Source: Stappia indica (GTDB taxonomy: Bacteria > Pseudomonadota > Alphaproteobacteria > Rhizobiales > Stappiaceae). From it: a DNA stretch of 64,000 bases. The position numbers and the translations under genes were made by a program. This document shows positions 28,790 through 37,994 of this stretch, piece after piece (the stretch's first letter is position 1; the number at the start of each line of letters is the position of its first letter). The stretch spans positions 496,001 to 560,000 of the forward strand of contig NZ_CP046908.1 in NCBI RefSeq assembly GCF_009789575.1. Reading direction: 5' to 3'. The notes beneath the pieces were generated by a model, which worked only from the letters and a program-made list of their open reading frames with translations, was not told where the DNA came from and did not search any database.

Positions 28790-30319
28790 ATGGCCTACGC
28801 CGATAATCACACCGCCCCCCATCACGCAGAAAGCCACGGTTCCGACCGCGACGCAGCCGCCAGGGATTTCTGGCGCGAGGAAATCGAAGGCGACCGCCTC
28901 CACGAGGAATGCGGCGTGTTCGGCATTCTCGGCCATGACGACGCCGCCGCCATCACCGCGCTCGGCCTTCACGCCTTGCAGCACCGCGGCCAGGAAGCCG
29001 CCGGCATCGTCACGTTCGACGGCAACCAGTTCCGCTCCGAGCGGCACCTCGGCCTCGTCGGCGACCACTTTTCCGACGCCGAGACGATCCGCCGGCTCAG
29101 CGGCCCCTACGCCATCGGCCATGTGCGCTACTCGACCTCCGGCGAGACCATCCTGCGCAATGTCCAGCCGCTCTTCGCCGAACTCGACGGCGGCGGTATC
29201 GCCGTCTGTCACAACGGCCACTTCACCAACGCGATGACCCTGCGCCGCAAGCTCATCAAGGAAGGCGCGATCTGCCAGTCGACCTCCGATTCGGAGGTGG
29301 TTCTCCAGCTCGTCGCGCGCTCGCGCAAGGACAAGATCGTCGACCGCTTCATCGACGCCATCACGCAGATGGAGGGCGCCTACTCGCTGGTCGCCCTGAC
29401 CCGCAAGAAGCTGATCGGCGCCCGCGACCCGTTCGGCATCCGTCCGCTGGTCCTCGGCGACCTCAACGGCGCGCCGATCTTCGCCTCCGAGACCTGCGCG
29501 CTCGACATGATCGGTGCCAAGTTCATCCGCGAAGTGGAGAACGGCGAGGTGGTCGTCTGCACCCCCGGCGGCATCGAGAGCTACTTCCCCTTCGGCCGCC
29601 GCCCCGCCCGCCCCTGCATCTTCGAATACATCTACTTCTCCCGCCCGGATTCGATCCTCGGCGGCCGCAGCGTCTATAACGTGCGCAAGGAGTTCGGCCG
29701 CCAGCTGGCGCTGGAGACCCCGGTCGAGGCGGATGTCATCGTCCCGGTGCCGGATTCCGGCGTTCCGGCGGCGCTCGGCTTCGCCGATGCTTCCGGCATC
29801 CCCTTCGAGCTCGGCATCATCCGCAACCACTATGTCGGCCGCACCTTCATCGAGCCGACGCAGCAGATCCGCACCCTCGGCGTCAAGCTGAAGCACTCGG
29901 CCAACCGCGCCCAGATCGAGGGCAAGCGCGTGGTGCTCGTCGACGACAGCCTGGTGCGCGGCACCACGTCGCTGAAGATCGTGCAGATGATCCGCGACGC
30001 CGGCGCCCGCGAGGTCCATTTCCGCCTCGCCTCGCCGCCGATCCGCTTCTCCGATTATTACGGCATCGACACGCCGGTGCGCGAGAAGCTGCTGGCCGCG
30101 AAATACAGCCTCGAGGAAATGCGCAACTATATCGGCGCCGACACGCTCGCCTTCCTCTCGGTCGACGGCATCTACAAGGCCATCGGCTATGAGGGGCGCA
30201 ACAACGAGGCGCCGCAGTTCACCGACCATTGCTTCACCGGCGACTACCCGACGCCGCTGACCGACATGGCTGAAGACGGGGACGTCACGCACATGCCCCG
30301 TCTCGTCGAAGTAGGATAA
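28790..30319 (+). CDS. purF: Amidophosphoribosyltransferase
   Basis: First committed step of purine synthesis: PRPP plus glutamine gives phosphoribosylamine. The 509-residue product has a 40-residue N-terminal extension or propeptide before the catalytic Cys41 in EECGVFG, which becomes the N-terminal nucleophile after processing. Glutaminase motifs include HVRYSTSGE and CHNGHFTN. The PRPP site is VVLVDDSLVRGTT. The ATG at 28790 follows AGGAG. It is downstream of cvpA. Confidence 0.97.
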   Translation: MAYADNHTAPHHAESHGSDRDAAARDFWREEIEGDRLHEECGVFGILGHDDAAAITALGLHALQHRGQEAAGIVTFDGNQFRSERHLGLVGDHFSDAETIRRLSGPYAIGHVRYSTSGETILRNVQPLFAELDGGGIAVCHNGHFTNAMTLRRKLIKEGAICQSTSDSEVVLQLVARSRKDKIVDRFIDAITQMEGAYSLVALTRKKLIGARDPFGIRPLVLGDLNGAPIFASETCALDMIGAKFIREVENGEVVVCTPGGIESYFPFGRRPARPCIFEYIYFSRPDSILGGRSVYNVRKEFGRQLALETPVEADVIVPVPDSGVPAALGFADASGIPFELGIIRNHYVGRTFIEPTQQIRTLGVKLKHSANRAQIEGKRVVLVDDSLVRGTTSLKIVQMIRDAGAREVHFRLASPPIRFSDYYGIDTPVREKLLAAKYSLEEMRNYIGADTLAFLSVDGIYKAIGYEGRNNEAPQFTDHCFTGDYPTPLTDMAEDGDVTHMPRLVEVG

Positions 30320-30329
30320 CGGACAGGAC

Positions 30330-31073
30330 ATGACGAAACGCTTCGAGGGACGGGTTGCCGTCGTCACCGGCGCCTCCCGCGGCATCGGATATTTCACCGC
30401 GAAGGCGCTGGCCGCCGAGGGAGCGCACGTCATCGCGCTCGCCCGCACAGTCGGCGGCCTGGAGGAACTCGACGACGAGATCCGCTCGGACGGCGGTCAG
30501 GCGACGCTGGTTCCGGTCGACCTGACGGACTACGACGCCATCGACCGGCTCGGCGCCGCCATCCATGAACGATGGGGCAAGCTCGACATCCTGGTCGGCA
30601 ATGCCGGCATTCTCGGCGGCCTGTCGCCGCTCGGGCATGTCTCGCCGCGGATCTGGGACAAGGTGATGGCGATCAACGTCACCGCCAACTGGCGGCTGAT
30701 CCGCTCGCTCGACCCGCTCCTGCGCCAGTCGGATGCCGGCCGCGTGCTGTTCCTGTCCTCGGGCGCCGCACACAAGTGCAAGGCCTTCTGGGGCCCCTAC
30801 TCCGTCTCCAAGGCGGCCCTTGAGGCCTTGGTGCGCACCTATGTCGCCGAGACCGCGCAGACGCCGATCACCGGCATGCTGGTCAATCCCGGCGCAACCC
30901 GCACCGCGATGCGGGCCGAGGCGATGCCGGGCGAAGATCCGCAGACCCTGCCGCATCCGTCCGAGGTTGCAGCGTCCCTGCTCGACTTCGTGACACCGGA
31001 CAACACCGCCAACGGCCAGCTCTTCGACTTCCCGTCGAAGGAGCTGCGCGACTTCGTACAAGTGTCCTCCTGA
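30330..31073 (+). CDS. Short-chain dehydrogenase/reductase
   Basis: A 247-residue classical SDR. It has the NAD(P)-binding TGASRGIG near the N-terminus, the VGNAGILGG motif, a catalytic Ser in LFLSSGAAHKC and the Tyr-x-x-x-Lys in YSVSK. PGATRT follows, as in fatty-acid and polyol SDRs. The substrate is unknown. It starts 10 bases after purF and is probably co-transcribed, as I recall for several related genomes. A strong terminator follows. Confidence 0.9.
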   Translation: MTKRFEGRVAVVTGASRGIGYFTAKALAAEGAHVIALARTVGGLEELDDEIRSDGGQATLVPVDLTDYDAIDRLGAAIHERWGKLDILVGNAGILGGLSPLGHVSPRIWDKVMAINVTANWRLIRSLDPLLRQSDAGRVLFLSSGAAHKCKAFWGPYSVSKAALEALVRTYVAETAQTPITGMLVNPGATRTAMRAEAMPGEDPQTLPHPSEVAASLLDFVTPDNTANGQLFDFPSKELRDFVQVSS

Positions 31074-31105
31074 CGCTGTCCCGGGTCGCCCGGATAGCTA
31101 GAACG

Positions 31106-31140
31106 AAAAAGCCCTGCGTCCGCGACGCAGGGCTTTTTTT
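31106..31140. terminator. Bidirectional terminator between SDR gene and pssA
   Basis: A perfect 10-bp stem (31111-31120 with 31124-31133) with a CGC loop is flanked by AAAAA on the left and TTTTTTT on the right. It can stop transcription from both the SDR gene and pssA, which converge here. Confidence 0.93.
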
Positions 31141-31182
31141 CTTGAGGCGATACGCTTTTCCAGAAAGCCGGAAGGCCGCAGA

Positions 31183-32082
31183 TTACGGCGCGTCGTCCTT
31201 GTCGTCCTCGCTCAGGTGATCGAGATCGGTGTCCTCGTCCTCGGCGCCCAAGGCCGCCTCGTCCGCGTCTTCCACCGCCGGGTCGGCCTTGCGATAGCGC
31301 TCGTACCAGTGCCAGGCAAAGGGGATCGACACGAGATAGGCGGCCGCTCCCAGCGCCAGCACCTCGAACGGATAGCTCGCCAGCAAGGCAACCAGGAACA
31401 CGGCGGCCACGAAGAGCGGCAGCACGAGGTCGCGGCGCACGCGCGTGCCCAGCTTCTTGCCCGAGAAGGTCGGCAAGCGGCTGACCATCAGCAAGGCAAT
31501 CACCACCACATAGACCGCGACCGCCGGCGCCAGCTCCGGCCAGTGCGGCAGGATGCCGACGAATTCGAGATAGACGGGAAACAGCACGCTCAAGGCGCCG
31601 GCCGGCGCAGGAACGCCGGTGAAGAAGTTCACCGACCAGGCGGGCTTGTTCGGATCGTCGATGGAGACGTTGAAGCGGGCAAGCCGCAGGGCCGCCGAGA
31701 TCGCAAAGATCAGCGCCGCGATCCAGCCGATCGAGCGCACTTCCTGCAGCAGCCAGGAATAGAGGATCAGCGCCGGAGCCACGCCGAAATTGACGAAGTC
31801 GGCAAGGGAATCGAGTTCCGCGCCGAATTTCGAGGTGCCCTTGAGCAGCCGCGCCACCCGCCCGTCCAGCGCATCCAGCACCGCCGCGATGACGATGGCG
31901 CCGATGGCATAGTCCCAGCGCGACTCCAGCGCCATGCGAATGGCCGTGAGGCCAGAGCACAGCGCCAGCAGCGTCACCAGGTTGGGCAGGATCAGCCGCA
32001 GCGGCACCCGGCGGAAACGCGGGGCACGACCGCGCCGGCGGCGCGTTGGGCCAGGATCGTAGGGGGCGAAGGGTCCGGTCAT
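31183..32082 (-). CDS. pssA: CDP-diacylglycerol-serine O-phosphatidyltransferase
   Basis: Makes phosphatidylserine from CDP-diacylglycerol and serine in the inner membrane. The 299-residue product has about eight hydrophobic segments and the CDP-alcohol phosphotransferase motif DALDGRVARLL...GAELDSLAD. The last 35 residues are very acidic (EDEDTDLDHLSEDDKDD). I use the ATG at 32080-32082 (MTGPFAPYDP), after the psd stop. A GTG at 32106 overlapping psd is possible. Paired with psd, it supplies phosphatidylethanolamine. Confidence 0.93.
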   Translation of the reverse strand: MTGPFAPYDPGPTRRRRGRAPRFRRVPLRLILPNLVTLLALCSGLTAIRMALESRWDYAIGAIVIAAVLDALDGRVARLLKGTSKFGAELDSLADFVNFGVAPALILYSWLLQEVRSIGWIAALIFAISAALRLARFNVSIDDPNKPAWSVNFFTGVPAPAGALSVLFPVYLEFVGILPHWPELAPAVAVYVVVIALLMVSRLPTFSGKKLGTRVRRDLVLPLFVAAVFLVALLASYPFEVLALGAAAYLVSIPFAWHWYERYRKADPAVEDADEAALGAEDEDTDLDHLSEDDKDDAP

Positions 32083-32095
32083 CCGTGGCTGCCGA

Positions 32096-32797
32096 TCAGC
32101 TGACACGCGTGAGCACGCTGCTGCGCGTCTCGCTGGTGAGGTCCGCGACCACGGTCTCGCCCGCGATCATCGTCTGGCCGACGGCCACCTTCACGCTGGC
32201 CTCCTCCGGCAGGTAGACGTCGAGCCGCGAGCCGAAGCGGATCAGGCCGAAACGCTCGCCCGCGCCGATATTCTCGCCCTCGCGCACGAAGCAGACGATG
32301 CGCCGCGCGACGAGGCCGGCGATCTGCACGACGCCGATGCGGGTTTCCCCGCTCTCGATGACAAGGCCGTTGCGCTCGTTCTCCTCGCTCGCCTTGTCGG
32401 ATTCGGCGTTGAGGAAGCTGCCGGCGCGATAGGCGACGCGGGTGATCCGCCCGCCAAAGGGCGCGCGGTTCACATGGCAGTTGAAGACATTCATGAAGAT
32501 GCAGACGCGCATCATCGGCTCGCTGCCGAGATCCAGCTCCGGCGGCGGCACCGCCTGACCCACCTGACACACCGTCCCGTCGGCAGGCGAGATGACCAGA
32601 TCGTCGTCGATCGGCGTCACACGCTGCGGGTCCCGGAAGAAATAGGCGACCCACGCAGTCAGGATCAGGCCGATCCAGAACAGCGGGTCGACGAACCACC
32701 CGATGATCAGCGTCGCCGCACCGGCTGCGGCAACGAAGGGCCAGCCCTCACGGTGAATGGGGACGAAGGTCTTGGTGATCGTATCGGTCAGCGACAT
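32096..32797 (-). CDS. psd: Phosphatidylserine decarboxylase, short form
   Basis: Decarboxylates phosphatidylserine to phosphatidylethanolamine. The 233-residue proenzyme has an N-terminal hydrophobic segment ([20 protein letters not shown]), ISPADGTV, and [12 protein letters not shown]. The self-cleavage Gly-Ser in [12 protein letters not shown] generates the pyruvoyl group. It lies directly upstream of pssA on the same strand, with a 13-base gap to the chosen pssA start, so the two form a phospholipid operon. Confidence 0.95.
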   Translation of the reverse strand: MSLTDTITKTFVPIHREGWPFVAAAGAATLIIGWFVDPLFWIGLILTAWVAYFFRDPQRVTPIDDDLVISPADGTVCQVGQAVPPPELDLGSEPMMRVCIFMNVFNCHVNRAPFGGRITRVAYRAGSFLNAESDKASEENERNGLVIESGETRIGVVQIAGLVARRIVCFVREGENIGAGERFGLIRFGSRLDVYLPEEASVKVAVGQTMIAGETVVADLTSETRSSVLTRVS

Positions 32798-32934
32798 GGA
32801 CGGTTCCGTTTATGGCGGCCGGTCGCGGAAGAAAGGGTTCCGCAGACAAGGCGAACCCGCCCCTTTTGCACCGGAGCGGGTCGCAAAATCAATCCATGGC
32901 GGCACCTTGCCTCAGGCAAGGCACCTTTCGCCCC

Positions 32935-34884
32935 CTATTCTGCAGACACCTCCTCGCCGGCGCGCGGCCCGCGCACCACGAAGCCCTCGCTGTCGGCCGT
33001 TGCGGCCCGCAGCCGCTCCTCCGCCTCGCTCGCCTCCTGCTGGCGCGCCCACATGGAGGCGTAGAGCCCGCCCTTTGCCAGCAGCTCCTGGTGCCGCCCG
33101 CGCTCGACGATCCGGCCCTTCTCCAGCACCAGGATCTCGTCGGCATTGACCACGGTGGACAGGCGGTGCGCGATCACCAACGTCGTGCGATTGCGCGAGA
33201 CCTGGTCGAGCGCGGCCTGGATTTCCCGCTCCGTATGGGTATCCAGCGCCGAGGTCGCCTCGTCGAGGATCAGGATCGGCGGTGCCTTGAGGATCGTGCG
33301 GGCAATCGCCACACGCTGCTTCTCGCCGCCCGACAGCTTCAGTCCGCGTTCGCCCACCTCGGTGCGGTAGCCCTGCGGCAGCGCCTCGATGAAGTCGCCG
33401 ATCTGGGCCATGCGGGCCGCCTCGCGCACCTCCTCCTCGCTCGCCTCGGGGCGCCCGTAGCGGATGTTGTAGGCGACCGTGTCGTTGAACAGCACCGTGT
33501 CCTGGGGAACCATGCCGGTCGCCCGGCGCAGGCTCTCCTGCGTCACGTCCCGCACGTCCTGCCCGTCGATGGTGATGCGACCGCCCGTCACATCGTAGAA
33601 GCGGAAGAGCAGCCGCGAGATGGTCGACTTGCCCGCCCCCGACGGCCCGACGATGGCGACCGTGCGCCCGGCCGGAACCTCGAAGGCGATGCCCTGCAGG
33701 ATCGGCCGGTCCGCATCGTAATGGAAGGTCACGTCCTCGAAGCGCACGGTGCCGCCCTGGACCGCGAGCGGCGTCGCGCCCGGCCGGTCGGTGATCTCCG
33801 CCGGCTGGCCGAGCAGCTGGAACATCGCCTCGAGATCGGTAAGGCCCTGGCGGATTTCCCGGTAGAGGAAGCCGATGAAGTTGAGCGGGATCGACAGCTG
33901 CAGCAGCAGCGCGTTGATCATCACGAAATCGCCCAGCGTCTGGGTGCCGGCCATCACCGCCCGGGCCGACATCACCATGCAGATCGCCGTGGCAACGCCA
34001 AGGATCACCGCCTGGCCGAAATTGAGCCAGGCCAGCGATGTCCAGGTGCGGGTGGCCGCTCGCTCGTAGCCTGCCATCGAGCGGTCGAAGCGCTCCGCCT
34101 CCATCTGCTCGTTGCCGAAATACTTCACGGTCTCGAAGTTCAGCAGGCTGTCGATGGCCTTGGAATTCGCCTCGGTATCGTTGTCGTTCATCTCCCGGCG
34201 GATGGCGATGCGCCAGTTCGACGTCTGCACCGTGAACCAGGTATAGGCGACGATCATGACCGCGACGACGGCAACGTAGATCCAGCCGAACTGGTACCAG
34301 ATCACCGCCGCCATCACGCCGAATTCCATCACGGTAGGGATGCCGTTGAGGATGGTGAAGCGGACGATGTTCTCGATGCCCTTGACGCCGCGCTCGATCA
34401 CCCGCGACAGGCCGCCGGTGCGGCGGGCGAGATGAAATCGCAGCGACAGGGCGTGCAGGTGGCGGAAGGTCAGGAAGGCCAGCTGGCGCACCGCGTGCTG
34501 GCCGACGCGGGCAAACAGCGCGTCGCGCAACTGATTGAAGCCGACGAACAGCACCCGCGCCACGTTGTAGGCGATGACCAGCATCACCGGCGCCACCAGC
34601 CAGGCCGGCAGGACATCGAGGCCGAGCGTGCCACCGGCAGCCGACGCATCGCCCTGCTGCACGGTCAGCGCATCCGTCGCCCATTTGAAGAAATAGGGCG
34701 AGAGCACCGTGACGATCTTCGCCACCACCAGCGCCAGGACGGCAAGGCCGACCCTCGCCTTCAGATCCGGGCGGTCGGACGGCCAGATATAGGGCCAGAG
34801 CTGGCCGAGGGTGCGGAAGGTCGAGACCTCGTCCGCCGAAATGCGGGGCGCGGGGCCGGGAACGCCTGAGCGGCGACTTGTCAT
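32935..34884 (-). CDS. Atm1-type ABC transporter (heavy metal / glutathione-conjugate exporter)
   Basis: A 649-residue half transporter with six membrane helices and a C-terminal ATPase. ATPase motifs are GPSGAGKST, QDTVLFNDT, LSGGEKQRVAIART, ILDEATSALD and AHRLSTV. The membrane part has NFETVKYFGNEQMEAERFD and LPLNF-type features of the Atm1/ABCB7 family, which exports glutathione-based sulfur or metal species. The ATG at 34882-34884 overlaps the stop of the upstream ArsR gene as ATGA, so the two form a coupled operon. This suggests expression controlled by a metal or thiol stress signal. Confidence 0.9.
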   Translation of the reverse strand: MTSRRSGVPGPAPRISADEVSTFRTLGQLWPYIWPSDRPDLKARVGLAVLALVVAKIVTVLSPYFFKWATDALTVQQGDASAAGGTLGLDVLPAWLVAPVMLVIAYNVARVLFVGFNQLRDALFARVGQHAVRQLAFLTFRHLHALSLRFHLARRTGGLSRVIERGVKGIENIVRFTILNGIPTVMEFGVMAAVIWYQFGWIYVAVVAVMIVAYTWFTVQTSNWRIAIRREMNDNDTEANSKAIDSLLNFETVKYFGNEQMEAERFDRSMAGYERAATRTWTSLAWLNFGQAVILGVATAICMVMSARAVMAGTQTLGDFVMINALLLQLSIPLNFIGFLYREIRQGLTDLEAMFQLLGQPAEITDRPGATPLAVQGGTVRFEDVTFHYDADRPILQGIAFEVPAGRTVAIVGPSGAGKSTISRLLFRFYDVTGGRITIDGQDVRDVTQESLRRATGMVPQDTVLFNDTVAYNIRYGRPEASEEEVREAARMAQIGDFIEALPQGYRTEVGERGLKLSGGEKQRVAIARTILKAPPILILDEATSALDTHTEREIQAALDQVSRNRTTLVIAHRLSTVVNADEILVLEKGRIVERGRHQELLAKGGLYASMWARQQEASEAEERLRAATADSEGFVVRGPRAGEEVSAE

Positions 34885-35297
34885 TCCGTGTCCTTTCGAC
34901 AGGCATCCATGCGCGTCGCGCTCGCCCCTGCCGGCGCCTCGCAGCAGGCCGCCGCAAAAAGCTCCGCCGCGGCGCCCTCGACCAGCGACCGCGCGCCGTC
35001 GGTGAGGCGATAGTGGCAGCAGCGGCCGTTCTCCTCCGCCTCGATCAGGCCCGCCTCGCGCAGGATGGCGAGATGCTGGGAGACGGTGGACTGCGCAAGC
35101 GGCAGACCGCGAACGATATCGCCGCAGAAGGCACCTGCGCAGGCGGAGAGCGAGGAGACGATCTCCACCCGCACCGGATGCGACAGGGCCTTGAAGATGC
35201 GGGCGAGCCGCTCGCTGTCGATGGCGGCAGCAAGGGGGCGGGCCGGCTCGTCGCGGAGCCGGGCAGCGGTTCGGTCACGCATGGAATACCCATTCAT
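34881..35297 (-). CDS. ArsR/SmtB family transcriptional regulator
   Basis: A 138-residue winged-helix repressor: FKALSHPVRVEIVSSLSAC, the recognition region GLPLAQSTVSQHLAILREAGLI, and a beta wing ENGRCCHYRL. It has seven cysteines (53, 58, 93, 94, 118, 119, 133). Cys53/Cys58 flank the helix where ArsR/CadC-type metal sites occur, and two CC pairs follow. A metal- or metalloid-sensing role is therefore likely, but the ligand is unknown. Two starts are possible (35297, 35282). A large dyad overlaps the first, implying autoregulation. Its stop overlaps the Atm1-type exporter start. Confidence 0.88.
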   Translation of the reverse strand: MNGYSMRDRTAARLRDEPARPLAAAIDSERLARIFKALSHPVRVEIVSSLSACAGAFCGDIVRGLPLAQSTVSQHLAILREAGLIEAEENGRCCHYRLTDGARSLVEGAAAELFAAACCEAPAGASATRMDACRKDTE

Positions 35298-35318
35298 CGT
35301 AATTTACCGATGGATGGG
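35289..35318. promoter_or_regulatory. Large dyad, candidate ArsR operator
   Basis: Arms 35289-35299 (CCCATTCATCG) and 35308-35318 (CGATGGATGGG) are reverse complements with one mismatch around TAATTTAC. An outer A-T pair extends it. It covers the first possible start codon of the arsR gene, a typical position for an autorepressor site. Confidence 0.7.
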
Positions 35319-35365
35319 TTTTAGTCTGCCTGCCGCTTCCCGACAAGCGACGGCGCAGCTTTTCT

Positions 35366-36295
35366 TCAGCCGCGGGAGCGCTCGTGCCTGATGAGCGTGT
35401 CGGTGGTGAAGATCGCCAGCGAGACCCAGATGAGGCCGAAGGTCGCCAGCCGCACCGGCTCCACCTCCTCGCCATAGACATAGAGCGCCAGCAGGAACTG
35501 GATGCTCGGCGCGATATACTGCATCAGCCCGACGGCCGTCAGCGACAGGCGTCTTGCACCGGCCGCGAACAGCGCCAGCGGCACGGCCGTCACGACGCCA
35601 GTGCCGAGCAGCAGCAGGAACAGGCTCGGCCGGTCGATCGGCCACACGTCGGGCATCGCAGCGCCGCCGTCGGAAAGGCCCGCATAGACCAGATAGGCAA
35701 AGGCCAGCGGCGCCAGCACGATGGCCTCGACCATCAGGCCCGGCGAGGCTCCGACCGCCACCGTCTTGCGCACATAGCCGTAGATGCCGAAGGAGAAGGC
35801 CAGCGCGACGGAGACCCAGGGAAAACCGCCGAGCGCCATAGCCTGGACGGCAACGGCTATGGCCGCCAGCACGATCGCCACGGTCTGCCAGCGGCTCAAC
35901 GTCTCCTTGAGCACGACGAGCCCGATTGCGACCGAAACCAGCGGATTGGCGAAATAGCCGAAGCTCACTTCCAGGATCCGGCCGCGCTCCACCGCCCAGA
36001 TGAACACCAGCCAGTTGATCGAGATCACCGCCGCGGACAATGCCAGCTTCGACAAGGTCGCGGGATCGCGCAGGATCGCCCCCACCTCGCCGAGCTTGCC
36101 GCGAACGCCGAGAAAGATCGCCAGGAACAGCACCGACCACAGGATCCGGTGGGCGACCACCAGATCCGCCGGGATCGCCGCCGTCCACTTGTAGTAGGCC
36201 GGCAGGAAGCCCCACAGCAGGAATGCAGAGAGGGCGAAGGCAAGGCCGAGGCGCCGCTCGGCATCGGCCGCCGCGGCTGTCGGTTGGGAGGTCAT
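35366..36295 (-). CDS. rarD: RarD / EamA family transporter
   Basis: A 309-residue inner-membrane protein with about ten helices. ALSAFLLWGFLPAYYKW at the N-terminus, AHRILWSVLFL, and SINWLVFIWAVERGRILEVS with FGYFANPLVSVAIGL are characteristic of RarD, the chloramphenicol-sensitivity EamA subfamily. The transported substrate is unknown. It lies between the arsR gene and cimA on the minus strand; 68 bases separate it from the arsR start, enough for a separate arsR promoter. Confidence 0.9.
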   Translation of the reverse strand: MTSQPTAAAADAERRLGLAFALSAFLLWGFLPAYYKWTAAIPADLVVAHRILWSVLFLAIFLGVRGKLGEVGAILRDPATLSKLALSAAVISINWLVFIWAVERGRILEVSFGYFANPLVSVAIGLVVLKETLSRWQTVAIVLAAIAVAVQAMALGGFPWVSVALAFSFGIYGYVRKTVAVGASPGLMVEAIVLAPLAFAYLVYAGLSDGGAAMPDVWPIDRPSLFLLLLGTGVVTAVPLALFAAGARRLSLTAVGLMQYIAPSIQFLLALYVYGEEVEPVRLATFGLIWVSLAIFTTDTLIRHERSRG

Positions 36296-36332
36296 GATCG
36301 CGTGATCCGCTGGGCTGCTGCGAGGCTGCCCG

Positions 36333-37925
36333 TCAGAGCCCGGCCTTCAGCAGCGTGTAGGTGTGGGAATCGATGAGCGCCTGGAACGACGCATCGACGA
36401 TATTGCCCGAAACGCCGATCGTGAACCAGCGTTTGTGCGTCCTCTTGTTGTAGCTCTCGATCAATACGCGCGTGACGGCATCCGTGCCGCCATTGAGGAT
36501 ACGCACCTTGAAGTCGGTCAGCTCCATCTCGTCGACGACCGACTGGTAGCGCCCGAGATCCTTGCGCAGGGCCGTGTCCAGCGCGTTGACCGGACCGTTG
36601 CCCTCGCCCACCGACATATGCGTCTCGCCGTCGATGTCGATCTTCACCACCGCCTCGGAGACGGTGACCAGCTCGCCGATGGCATTGAAGCGCCGCTCCA
36701 CCATGACGCGGAACGACAACACGTCGAAATAGCGCCGCACCTCGCCGAGCCGACGGCGGGCCAGCAGCTCGAACGAGGCGTCCGCCGCCTCGTAGGCATA
36801 GCCCTGCGCCTCGCGCTCCTTGACGTCGGCGAGCAGCGCATCGAGGCGCGGATCGGCCTTGTCGACGGCGATGCCGAGCCGGGCGAGCTCGCCGATCAGG
36901 TTCGACTTGCCGGCCTGGTCGGAAACGAGCACCCGGCGCCGGTTGCCGACGGTCTCCGGCGGCACATGCTCGTAGGTCTCCGGCTCCTTCAGGATCGCCG
37001 AGGCATGGATGCCCGCCTTGGTGGCGAAAGCATTCTCGCCGACGTAAGGCGCATGCCGGTCCGGCGAACGGTTGATGATCTCGTCGAAGGCGCGCGAGAT
37101 CGAGGTGATGTCGGCCAGCGCCTCGGCGCTCACGCCGAGTTCGAACTGCTCCCGGTAGGGAGACTTCAGCATCAGGGTCGGCACCAGCGTGATCAGGTTG
37201 GCATTGCCGCAGCGCTCGCCGATGCCGTTGAGCGTTCCCTGGATCTGGCGCACGCCGGCCGCAACGGCGGCCAGCGAGTTGGCGACCGCATGGCCCGTAT
37301 CGTCATGGGCGTGGATGCCCAGATGCACGCCGGGCACATGCGCGGTAACCGCCCCGACGATCTCCATCACCTCCGAGGGCAGCGTGCCGCCATTGGTGTC
37401 GCACAGGACCACCCAGCGCGCGCCGGCCTCATAGGCGGTCTTGGCGCAGGCCAGCGCGTAAGCCGGGTTGGCCTTGTAGCCGTCGAAAAAGTGCTCGCAG
37501 TCGATCATCGCCTCGCGGCCGCTCGCCGTCACGGCCTCGACACTGCCGCGGATCGACTCGAGGTTCTCCTCGTTGGTACAGCCCAGCGCCACGCGCACAT
37601 GATAGTCCCAGCTCTTGGCGACGAGACACACCGCCTCGGCCGCCGAGCCCAGCACCATCTGCAGCCCCGGATCGTTCGCGGCCGAGCGCCCTGCCCGCTT
37701 GGTCATTCCGAAGGCGGTGAAGGTCGCCGCCTTCGTGCGCTTGGCCTCGAAGAAGGCCGTGTCGGTCGGATTGGCGCCCGGATAGCCGCCCTCCACGTAA
37801 TCGACGCCCAGCCGGTCCAGAAGCTCCGCAATCACGATCTTCTCCTCCACCGAGAAGTCGATGCCGGCCGTCTGCGCTCCGTCGCGCAGCGTCGTGTCGA
37901 ACAGGTAGAGGCGTTCGCGTGTCAT
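36333..37925 (-). CDS. cimA: (R)-citramalate synthase
   Basis: A 530-residue member of the isopropylmalate synthase superfamily. It has DTTLRDGAQTAGIDFSVEEK, YVEGGYPGANPTD, the metal-binding HAHDDTGHAVANSL, and GIGERCGNANL. A C-terminal LeuA dimer/regulatory domain follows (residues about 400-525). Sequence and length match CimA-type enzymes that condense pyruvate with acetyl-CoA to start threonine-independent isoleucine synthesis. A homologue with 2-isopropylmalate activity is the alternative. Confidence 0.9.
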   Translation of the reverse strand: MTRERLYLFDTTLRDGAQTAGIDFSVEEKIVIAELLDRLGVDYVEGGYPGANPTDTAFFEAKRTKAATFTAFGMTKRAGRSAANDPGLQMVLGSAAEAVCLVAKSWDYHVRVALGCTNEENLESIRGSVEAVTASGREAMIDCEHFFDGYKANPAYALACAKTAYEAGARWVVLCDTNGGTLPSEVMEIVGAVTAHVPGVHLGIHAHDDTGHAVANSLAAVAAGVRQIQGTLNGIGERCGNANLITLVPTLMLKSPYREQFELGVSAEALADITSISRAFDEIINRSPDRHAPYVGENAFATKAGIHASAILKEPETYEHVPPETVGNRRRVLVSDQAGKSNLIGELARLGIAVDKADPRLDALLADVKEREAQGYAYEAADASFELLARRRLGEVRRYFDVLSFRVMVERRFNAIGELVTVSEAVVKIDIDGETHMSVGEGNGPVNALDTALRKDLGRYQSVVDEMELTDFKVRILNGGTDAVTRVLIESYNKRTHKRWFTIGVSGNIVDASFQALIDSHTYTLLKAGL

Positions 37926-37994
37926 GGTCGGGTCCTTGGGGTCGCCGGCCTTTGCGGCCGGTCGTTCGTGGATGGGGGGCCGGCACGGGGCCGG

